A stretch of DNA of 11,849 nt from Thermoplasmatota archaeon. GTDB lineage: Archaea > Thermoplasmatota > Thermoplasmata > GCA-020350865 > JAUVCJ01. The notes beneath the pieces are model-generated. The model had not been told where the DNA came from, made no database searches, and saw nothing but the letters and a program-made list of their open reading frames with translations. A program made the translations under genes and the position numbers. Positions within the stretch are counted from its first letter, which is position 1. Every line of letters starts with the position of its first letter. The stretch spans positions 1-11,849 of the forward strand of contig JAUVCJ010000049.1 in assembly GCA_030595765.1 (NCBI GenBank), in the 5' to 3' direction. Positions 6,927-11,849 of the stretch are shown in pieces.

Positions 6927-7748
6927 TTATGTACTTTGTTCCCCTAATCTGACAACCTGCGCTCCTTTTCCAGGTGATACAGCCTCTTGAATTGCTTTAG
7001 CGACATCCAATAGAGAGCTCTCCACACTTTTCTCAAGCTTCCATCCAAGACCAATGCGGCCAGCTATCAATGACGAGAGCATGCATCCTGTGCCATGATG
7101 CTCCCCTTCTATTCTTGGACTATTCCATTGCAGTATCCCATTTCCATCCCAGAGTGTGTCCAACACCATTTCTCCTGTTCCATGGCCACCGGTAAGAAGG
7201 ACATTGGAAGCGCCTAAGTGTGATAATTCCATGCAGATGTCCTTTGGGTCTTCATTGGGTTCAAGCAACCTGCCCAGAAGCAACCCGGCCTCAGGTAAGT
7301 TTGGAGTCAAAAGGTAGGCCCTTTGCATCAGCTTCTTAAAGGCCATGACCAGCTTTTCGGTGCTGTGCCCCCCTCCCATTGTAGTGCCAAGGACTGGGTC
7401 CACCACCAGGGGGAAATCCCATTCTTGAGCTTTTACCCCAATAAACGTTACTAATTCGGGGGTGGCTAGGAGTCCGGTCTTTGCCACCACCACGTTCAGA
7501 TCCTTAAGGACAGCATCAAGCTGGAGCTCTACAAGATCCACTTCAATGGGGCTGATGCTGATAACGCAACTTGTGTTCTGAGGCACGATCGATGTAAGAA
7601 CTGAGGCTCCGTGAAGCCCTAAAGCATGAAACGAAAATGTATCGGCACTGATGCCAGCTCCGCCTGATGGATCGAATCCGCCAATGGTCAGGGCAGTCTT
7701 GACATGCTGGTCGATATTTGAATCTCCCAACGGAAAGCCCCCAGCCAA
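6927..7748 (-). CDS. thiD: Hydroxymethylpyrimidine/phosphomethylpyrimidine kinase
   Basis: ThiD phosphorylates HMP and then HMP-phosphate to HMP-pyrophosphate, the pyrimidine precursor of thiamine. The 273-residue protein has the ribokinase-type signature GGFDPSGGAGISAD (about residues 23-36). It also has KTGLL, VVDPVLGTTMG, LTPNLPEA and the anion-hole GTGC (219-222), whose cysteine matches the catalytic one of ThiD. The length is that of a stand-alone ThiD; the ThiN (thiamine-phosphate synthase) domain fused in many archaea is absent. No ATG is available. TTG at 7748 is the longest form, and TTG at 7730 has GGGGG 7 nt upstream and may be the true start. No TPP riboswitch was found upstream. 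It follows the small gene at 7763-7987 by 14 nt. Confidence 0.95.
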   Translation of the reverse strand: MAGGFPLGDSNIDQHVKTALTIGGFDPSGGAGISADTFSFHALGLHGASVLTSIVPQNTSCVISISPIEVDLVELQLDAVLKDLNVVVAKTGLLATPELVTFIGVKAQEWDFPLVVDPVLGTTMGGGHSTEKLVMAFKKLMQRAYLLTPNLPEAGLLLGRLLEPNEDPKDICMELSHLGASNVLLTGGHGTGEMVLDTLWDGNGILQWNSPRIEGEHHGTGCMLSSLIAGRIGLGWKLEKSVESSLLDVAKAIQEAVSPGKGAQVVRLGEQST

Positions 7749-7762
7749 ACCCCTTCTGGGGT
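7749..7762 (-). promoter_or_regulatory. Perfect hairpin filling the gap before thiD
   Basis: Read on the minus strand the gap is ACCCC-AGAA-GGGGT, a perfect 5-bp stem with a 4-nt loop. It runs exactly from the base after the TAG of the small gene to the base before the TTG of thiD. GGGG in its right arm is the nearest RBS-like sequence to that TTG, so the fold could limit ThiD translation. Confidence 0.5.
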
Positions 7763-7987
7763 CTATCTTATGGTGGATACCTGGTACTGAACAGTTAGTC
7801 CACCGAGTTTTTTGTGAACCTTATCAAGAAAAACTAGTACGTTTTCAACCGTAACCTCATTCTCCCAGTTGTATACGAAATCGTGTTGCCCGATGGATGC
7901 CACGAACCCTATGTCTCGTAGAACCTCTACCACGGTTGATGCATTGGCACCTTCGCTGTTCAATATGAGAGAGATGTATGTTCTCAT
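7763..7987 (-). CDS. Small conserved archaeal protein of unknown function
   Basis: The 74-residue soluble protein begins MRTYISLILNSEGANASTVVEVLRD (in two runs) and ends with VLVFLDKVHKKLGGLTVQYQVSTIR. The alternation of strand, helix, strand, strand, helix, strand suggests a small ferredoxin-like (ACT/MoaD-size) fold. I recall similar short proteins in methanogens and Thermoplasmata but know no function. The start ATG (7985-7987) has GGGGA about 7 nt upstream and an archaeal promoter beyond it. The gene is the first of a probable unit with thiD and perhaps the glycosyltransferase gene. It is too short to be certain by composition, but its start signals and spacing support a real gene. Confidence 0.82.
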   Translation of the reverse strand: MRTYISLILNSEGANASTVVEVLRDIGFVASIGQHDFVYNWENEVTVENVLVFLDKVHKKLGGLTVQYQVSTIR

Positions 7988-8016
7988 GGTAATTCCCCAT
8001 ACATAATGGTCATGGA

Positions 8017-8030
8017 CTTAATTAAGGTTT
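8017..8030 (-). promoter_or_regulatory. BRE/TATA promoter of the small gene-thiD unit
   Basis: On the minus strand AAACCTTAATTAAG is a good BRE/TATA, placing the transcription start near 7996 and giving a very short leader before the ATG at 7987. The nine bases AAACCTTAA recur in the opposite direction at 8128-8136. Confidence 0.55.
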
Positions 8031-8127
8031 ATCGTTAGGAATGGCAAACTGTTGTATGTGATCTCCGATACCCACCAAGTAACAGGAAGCCGAGAGCCGC
8101 GCTGAGGCATTTTTGTATGAACTGAGG

Positions 8128-8138
8128 AAACCTTAAAT
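8128..8138 (+). promoter_or_regulatory. BRE/TATA promoter of the DnaA-like gene
   Basis: AAACCTTAAAT matches an archaeal BRE/TATA. A start about 25 nt downstream falls near 8158-8162, inside the left arm of the inverted repeat at 8154-8188. The rest of 7988-8184 contains no gene. Confidence 0.55.
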
Positions 8139-8153
8139 GGCTTGAAGCTTTGT

Positions 8154-8188
8154 TTGTGATTCCACTCTTTGTGAGGTGTGAATCACGA
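8154..8188 (+). promoter_or_regulatory. Inverted repeat over start site and RBS of the DnaA-like gene
   Basis: GTGATTC (8156-8162) pairs with GAATCAC (8180-8186). CAC (8163-8165) pairs with GTG (8176-8178) across a single bulged T8179, and T8154/T8155 pair with A8188/G8187. The arms enclose a 10-nt loop. GAGGTG (8173-8178), the likely RBS, and the first codons lie in the loop and right arm. It could be a DNA operator or an RNA fold hiding the RBS. Confidence 0.55.
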
Positions 8189-10044
8189 CTTCGGGGCAGG
8201 AGAAATCTTCCCAGCAAAAACGTAAGCTTGTAGGTCTAACCTGGGGCTCGGTTGATGCACGGGAGAAGGCCGAGCGAGACCTGTTAGAGCGTAAGCTAGC
8301 CCGCTGGAACTCTGAAGGATTTGAGACCCATAACCTCAAAGAGGTGGTATCAGGCGACCTTAAAGAGGCCAAGACCGCATTTTTGGAATACTCCAAGAAA
8401 GTTCGGATGATCAGAGACCTAAAAGAAGACCTGGACTCCCTTGAAATGCGTGGCTTCGAGGATGAGATGTCCAACATTCGTAGGATGATGAAAGACCCTG
8501 AAAAGGTAGAGATAATTAAGAAACAGATCTCTGACCTTCAGGATATGGAAACCTCCTACAAGGTCGAAGAAATGCAGGAGCTGGAAGGAGAGTTGGAGGC
8601 TCAGCGCAAGGCCAAGGAGAGGAATGAAAAGGCCGGAGGGGTATACGACCTCATTCTAAAGCACCAGGGTGGAGGCACCCTAGCCCAGAGCGAGGGCGAC
8701 GTCGAGGGCGACGTCGAAGGTGAGGGTGAAGGTGAGGGTGCCAATGGGGATGGGTATAACGTTGATGAGCGTTTTCAGTTCTCCAATTTTGTAATAGGTA
8801 CATCCAACCAGTTTGCCCAAGCCGCTGCAAGCAGTGTGGCGGATGCCCCAGGAAAGTCTTACAATCCTCTTTTCATATGGTCAGGCCCAGGATTAGGCAA
8901 GACCCATCTTATGATAGCCATTGCCAACAAGATCAAGGCAGACCATCCAGATTACAAAATCCTCTACATGTCGGTGGAGAAGTTCATGAACGAGCTTATC
9001 GAGGCGGTACAGAACAATGGCCTTGGAGGGTTCAGGGAGAAATACCGCAGCGTGGATGTCCTGATACTGGACGATATCCAGTTCCTTGCAGGGCAGGAGC
9101 AGACCCAGGAAGAGTTCTTCCACACCTTCAACACCCTTCACACCGCAGGCAAGCAGATAATACTGGCTTCTGACAGACCGCCTAAAGAGATACCCACCCT
9201 TAAAAACCGTCTGATATCCAGGTTCGAAGGGGGACTGATTACCGACATGCAGCCGCCTGATTTGGAGACCCGGACAGCTATTCTGGCAAAGAAGGCCAAA
9301 GAGGATGGCATCAGTGTGGACAACAATATGCTGGGTTACATTGCAAGACGAGAGGAAGGCAACATAAGAGAGCTTTTGGGTCTTCTAAACCGGGTTGTGG
9401 CATTCTCTTCAATGATGAAGCGGGAGATAACTCTGGACCTCATCAAGGAGGTCTTGCATGAGGACACAGATGCTGGCGGGCCAGGAACCAGACCATCTGC
9501 AAAGCCCTCTTCCAAGCCCAAGTTCCTTGCAGACGAGATGGACCAAGCAGAAGAAGGAGCCGATGCTGAGGTGACGCAAGCCGAGGAAGAACCACTGGAG
9601 CCTGGCAGCAGCTATCTATTTCTGGAGGACTCCCCTGATAGGTCTATCTGTGCCTACAAGGAGCTGGTTGCTGGAGGTGCCACAGGATTGTATGTCACCA
9701 GAGCCAACCCCAAGAGGGTGGTCAAGAAATTCAAGCTAACTGAAGATGATGTGGTATGGCTCACGAACAAGGACAGCAGCCTTGTTGCCACCATACCTCC
9801 CTCTCTGGAGAGAATATCCTACAGGCTGGAGGAATTCGTAAAGGAGCAGAATGGTGTGTTCCTGCTAGACGGCATCGAGTATCTTGTTAGCGCCAACAAT
9901 TTCGAGGCTGTGTTGCGTTTCATCAGAAAAGGAGTGGATGATGTTTCAGAATCCGAATCCATTTTCATAATCTCGCTTAGCCCAAACACCCTGCAAAAGC
10001 AGGAGTTGAGTATACTGGGGCGAGAGATGGAAGTTGTGGAATGA
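8185..10044 (+). CDS. DnaA-type AAA+ ATPase fused to DUF835
   Basis: The core (about 8761-9460) is a DnaA domain III. It begins FQFSNFVIGTSNQFAQAAA and has Walker A GPGLGKTH (8884-8907), Walker B VLILDDIQF and the EEFFHTFN segment. The arginine-finger region is NRLISRFEGGL (Arg codons 9208-9210 and 9220-9222), and sensor 2 is NIRELLG. The helices before Walker B that bind single-stranded DNA in bacterial DnaA (NELIEAVQNNGLGGFREKYRSVD) are present. DnaA domain IV, the HTH that binds DnaA boxes, is absent; a DUF835 domain (about 9598-10041) ends the protein. In front is a charged, probably coiled helical domain and an acidic EGDV/EG-repeat linker (8692-8739). The first canonical start is GTG 8344, but homologous-looking sequence is open back to 8182. 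ACG 8185, 6 nt after GAGGTG, is taken as a tentative start. It may be a nucleoprotein ATPase; function is unproven. Confidence 0.9.
   Translation, partial: TTSGQEKSSQQKRKLVGLTWGSVDAREKAERDLLERKLARWNSEGFETHNLKEVVSGDLKEAKTAFLEYSKKVRMIRDLKEDLDSLEMRGFEDEMSNIRRMMKDPEKVEIIKKQISDLQDMETSYKVEEMQELEGELEAQRKAKERNEKAGGVYDLILKHQGGGTLAQSEGDVEGDVEGEGEGEGANGDGYNVDERFQFSNFVIGTSNQFAQAAASSVADAPGKSYNPLFIWSGPGLGKTHLMIAIANKIKADHPDYKILYMSVEKFMNELIEAVQNNGLGGFREKYRSVDVLILDDIQFLAGQEQTQEEFFHTFNTLHTAGKQIILASDRPPKEIPTLKNRLISRFEGGLITDMQPPDLETRTAILAKKAKEDGISVDNNMLGYIARREEGNIRELLGLLNRVVAFSSMMKREITLDLIKEVLHEDTDAGGPGTRPSAKPSSKPKFLADEMDQAEEGADAEVTQAEEEPLEPGSSYLFLEDSPDRSICAYKELVAGGATGLYVTRANPKRVVKKFKLTEDDVVWLTNKDSSLVATIPPSLERISYRLEEFVKEQNGVFLLDGIEYLVSANNFEAVLRFIRKGVDDVSESESIFIISLSPNTLQKQELSILGREMEVVE
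8692..8739 (+). repeat. In-frame codon repeat encoding an acidic linker
   Basis: A 12-bp unit GAGGGCGACGTC occurs twice in tandem (8692-8715) and is followed by alternating GAA/GAG-GGT codons (8716-8739). It encodes EGDVEGDV and then EGEGEGEG, a flexible acidic joint between the helical N-terminal domain and the AAA+ core. Such tracts often vary in copy number between strains. Confidence 0.8.
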
Positions 10045-10197
10045 CCCAGATGAGGAAATGACTGGCTGATTTTTGATGTGGGAGTGGCATATCGACCCTA
10101 GAGTTTGGGGTGGTGCACTAACCCTAGAGATGACTACAACTGTCATAATCAGGGTGACATAACTCCGAAATGAGAATTGTAGGCTAACTCTTAGGCC
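10045..10197. other. Intergenic region between convergent genes
   Basis: These 153 bases separate the ends of the DnaA-like gene and nth. ACCCTAGAG occurs twice (10095-10103 and 10121-10129). No open frame, RNA gene or strong terminator is visible. Confidence 0.6.
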
Positions 10198-10878
10198 TTA
10201 GAGAATTTTTGCGTATCGATCTTTTGAGGAGATCCCGATCTTTGGGCACCTCTGCATTATCAGGCACTCGTCACATAATGGCTTTTTAGCAGGGCATATC
10301 GCGCGGCCATGCTGGATAAGCATGTGGTTACCCCGTCCCCATATTTGTTTTGGGAGCAGGAGCATCAGATCCTTTTCGATCTTATTGGGGTCGGTGTTGA
10401 TGGTAAGGCCCATTCTCAGGCTGAGTCTGCGAACGTGAGTGTCCACAGCGATACCGACGACAATGCCAAATCCAGTGCCAAGCACAATGTTGGCGGTCTT
10501 TCTTGCCACTCCCGGTAGCTTCAGCAGCTCTTCCATTGTGTCCGGCACCTTGCCACCATGCCGATCCACAATGATATTTGCAGATGCCTTGATGTTCTTG
10601 GCCTTGTTCCTGTAAAAACCAGTGCTTCTAACCATTTCCTCCAGCTCATTTGGGTCCGCATCTGCAAAATCCGATACCGTTGTGTATCTGGCAAATAGAT
10701 TGGGCGTTACCTTGTTGACCTGCGCATCAGTGCATTGGGCTGAAAGTATCACAGCCACCAAAAGTTCAAAGACGTTGGAATGGGTAAGAAAGGTCACAAT
10801 TGGAGGATATTCCTTCTCCAATCGTTCAAGCATCCAATCCAACAGATCCTGGTCCATACATTCCAACCCAATAATCAT
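10198..10878 (-). CDS. nth: Endonuclease III (DNA glycosylase/AP lyase)
   Basis: Nth removes oxidised pyrimidines from DNA and nicks the resulting abasic site, starting base-excision repair. The 226-residue protein has the full family set. The helix-hairpin-helix LPGVARKTANIVLG carries the catalytic lysine K127, and VDTHVRRL carries the catalytic aspartate D146. The 4Fe-4S ligands C195, C202, C205 and C211 are spaced CX6CX2CX5C as in E. coli Nth. ILSAQCTDAQVN is the usual N-terminal helix motif. The start is open: ATG 10878 gives MIIGLECMDQ, while ATG 10857 gives MDQDLLDWM, which resembles archaeal relatives more. A TATA-like CTATAAG in the first upstream repeat would start transcription between the two and favour 10857. 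The gene is preceded by the 23-bp repeat array. Confidence 0.96.
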   Translation of the reverse strand: MIIGLECMDQDLLDWMLERLEKEYPPIVTFLTHSNVFELLVAVILSAQCTDAQVNKVTPNLFARYTTVSDFADADPNELEEMVRSTGFYRNKAKNIKASANIIVDRHGGKVPDTMEELLKLPGVARKTANIVLGTGFGIVVGIAVDTHVRRLSLRMGLTINTDPNKIEKDLMLLLPKQIWGRGNHMLIQHGRAICPAKKPLCDECLIMQRCPKIGISSKDRYAKIL

Positions 10879-10880
10879 GG

Positions 10881-10995
10881 TGCTAAACGATCACTTATAG
10901 TATTGCTAAACGACCACATGTAGTATTTCTAAAGGACCACTTATAGTATTGCTAAACGACCACTTGTAGTATTTCTAAAGGATCACTTGTAGTGA
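10881..10995. repeat. Five tandem 23-bp repeats between nth and the zinc-ribbon gene
   Basis: Units begin at 10881, 10904, 10927, 10950 and 10973, each exactly 23 bp with no spacers. Units 1, 2 and 4 start TGCTAAACGA; units 3 and 5 start TTCTAAAGGA. All continue as [T/C]CAC[T/A]T[A/G]TAGT. On the minus strand the units read ACTATAAGTGG or ACTACAAGTGG, so units 1 and 3 hold TATA-like boxes facing nth. The array begins two bases before the nth ATG codon and its fifth unit encodes the last residues (HYK) and stop of the neighbouring gene. Confidence 0.92.
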
Positions 10996-11423
10996 GCCCA
11001 TTCCACCAACTTGTTCAGCAAGCTCTGGCCAGCTTTCTTTTCCTGCAGGTCCTGCTCCTTGTGCTTTCCGATAGTTCCCAGCTCTCTTTCAGCGCTAATG
11101 GCTTCGAGCTCTCCTGCGTCCAGCCAGACTCCCTTGCAGGTGGTGCATACGTCCACTTCCACTCCCTTTGCTGTCTCGGCGTTCATGAGACCTCCACATC
11201 TGGGACATACCAGTTCACTATCTCCTTCCAGCTCTGCATACCTTGTCAGGAACTCGTGCAATGCCTTTTCATCAGTCAGTTTCAATAGCTCACGAGTATC
11301 CAGCCATATGCCCTTGCATTCAGGGCAAACATCTATCTCAACCCTGTCTTTCTTGACCTGATCCATTTGTTTCCAGCATCTGGGACACTCGATCTTCTCG
11401 CTTCTGGGATTGCTCTTTGTCAT
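10983..11423 (-). CDS. Protein with two TFIIB-like zinc ribbons
   Basis: The 146-residue protein has two copies of the zf-TFIIB (PF13453-type) module. The first is CPRC...VDVCPEC-type with C13, C16, C33 and C36, followed by KGIWLDTREL. The second has C73, C76, C93 and C96, followed by KGVWLDAGEL. The two copies are about 60 residues apart, and the KG[IV]WLD[TA].EL tail of each is the family hallmark. The C-terminal 35 residues are charged and helical. These small proteins are common in bacteria and archaea, but their role is not known; nucleic-acid or protein binding is the usual guess. ATG 11423 has AGGGGTC about 7 nt upstream. The stop codon and last three codons lie in the fifth tandem repeat, which may have replaced the original end. 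Confidence 0.92.
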   Translation of the reverse strand: MTKSNPRSEKIECPRCWKQMDQVKKDRVEIDVCPECKGIWLDTRELLKLTDEKALHEFLTRYAELEGDSELVCPRCGGLMNAETAKGVEVDVCTTCKGVWLDAGELEAISAERELGTIGKHKEQDLQEKKAGQSLLNKLVEWAHYK

Positions 11424-11428
11424 TGTTT

Positions 11429-11464
11429 GACCCCTGTATCATGTGGATGGATTATTCTTAAGTT
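11429..11464 (-). promoter_or_regulatory. TATA-like box and RBS of the double zinc-ribbon gene
   Basis: On the minus strand AACTTAAGAATAA (about 11452-11464) is TATA-like, and AGGGGTC (11429-11435) precedes the ATG by about 6 nt. A start about 25 nt after the box falls close to the RBS. The gene could also be read through from tpiA, which ends 54 nt upstream. Confidence 0.45.
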
Positions 11465-11477
11465 CCAAAAATTTTAA

Positions 11478-11849
11478 TCATCCCAAAAGGCCTGAGACAA
11501 GGTCCAATGCCACAGCCTTTTGGTCCTCAGCCTTTACCAGTCCTGATGCCAGTAATACTCCAACAGCGCCCAGCTCCAGGCTCTTTCTCACATCCATGCC
11601 GTTCTTGACCCCAGCTCCGCAGAGCACACTCACGCTCTCATCGATGTTCTTGACAAGTATAACAGAGTCCGAAACTACCTTTGGGTTGGCTGAAGTGACC
11701 GAGATGTCACCGCCTATTAGTTCAGGTGGCTCAACTGCCACAAAGGTCGGAGCAAGGGCAGCGGCTGCCCTGGATGTCGCTTCGTTGTTGGTGCAGATGC
11801 AGGTCAATAGGCCAAGCGCTTTCATTCTGGTGTTCACTTCCTCGATGTC
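11478..11849 (-). CDS. tpiA: Triosephosphate isomerase, archaeal type (partial, 5' end outside window)
   Basis: The enzyme interconverts dihydroxyacetone phosphate and glyceraldehyde 3-phosphate in glycolysis and gluconeogenesis. The 123 residues seen are the C-terminal part; the frame is open to the window edge (DIEEVNTRMKALG), so the gene begins further right. VAVEPPELIGG contains the catalytic glutamate and the start of the flexible loop 6. VLCGAGVKNG and GVLLASGLVKA are the two phosphate-binding segments, and the order and spacing match archaeal TIM, which is shorter than the bacterial form. Only about half of the expected 220-230 residues is present, and the catalytic lysine and histidine should lie outside. 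It is on the same strand as the next gene, 54 nt away. Confidence 0.96.
   Translation of the reverse strand, partial: DIEEVNTRMKALGLLTCICTNNEATSRAAAALAPTFVAVEPPELIGGDISVTSANPKVVSDSVILVKNIDESVSVLCGAGVKNGMDVRKSLELGAVGVLLASGLVKAEDQKAVALDLVSGLLG

Noticed and set aside
7988..8184. TPP riboswitch before the thiD unit
   Set aside because: No CTGAGA-type THI box is visible, and the predicted leader is very short.
7988..8184. Replication origin with DnaA boxes next to the DnaA-like gene
   Set aside because: No TTATNCACA-like cluster was seen, and the protein lacks domain IV that would read such boxes.
8761..9460. DnaC/IstB helicase-loader or transposon ATPase
   Set aside because: The FxFxNFVxGxSN entry, EEFFHTFN and NRLISRF segments are specific to DnaA, and there is no transposase nearby.
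10881..10995. CRISPR array from the 23-bp units
   Set aside because: Units are strictly tandem with no spacers and they diverge from each other.

Overview
The window looks like archaeal chromosome, most probably from the Thermoplasmatota or a related euryarchaeal lineage. Reasons seen in the sequence: an archaeal-type triosephosphate isomerase, a DUF835 domain, zinc-ribbon proteins, TATA-like boxes (CTTAAAT, CTATAAG, TTATATA) upstream of genes, GGAGGT-type ribosome binding sites, and a tRNA gene without encoded CCA followed by a T run. The assignment is inference; no rRNA or marker tree is available here. Coding density is high and most genes look like core chromosome rather than a mobile element.

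Left part (1-1931): a 26-bp direct repeat occurs twice, the second copy abutting a tRNA-Leu(CAG) gene. The tRNA tail and its T tract are echoed 72 bp downstream as a second inverted repeat. Then come a ten-helix DMT-type permease and a membrane-anchored protein with three zinc ribbons. Middle left (1932-5678): a possible structured RNA region, a signal-peptide surface protein with a C-terminal anchor, a membrane-anchored acidic protein with a PKD-like domain, and a translationally coupled FAD enzyme resembling UDP-galactopyranose mutase or protoporphyrinogen oxidase. Facing them on the minus strand is a GT4 glycosyltransferase (5699-6883), so this stretch may serve cell-surface or glycan functions.

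Middle right (6884-8184): a minus-strand run of a small conserved protein, thiD and the GT4 gene. The small gene and thiD are separated by 14 nt that form a perfect hairpin. A divergent promoter region separates this run from the plus-strand gene at about 8185-10044.

That plus-strand gene is the most striking item. It has a complete bacterial DnaA-type AAA+ ATPase core, with Walker A, Walker B, arginine finger and sensor 2, inside an archaeal genome. The DnaA DNA-binding domain IV is absent and a DUF835 domain takes its place. A charged helical domain lies in front. The reading frame has no ATG, GTG or TTG start where homology-like sequence begins, and a long inverted repeat covers the ribosome binding site.

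Right end (10045-11849), all on the minus strand: endonuclease III (nth), five tandem 23-bp repeats filling the next gap, a protein with two TFIIB-like zinc ribbons, and the C-terminal half of tpiA, which runs off the window.
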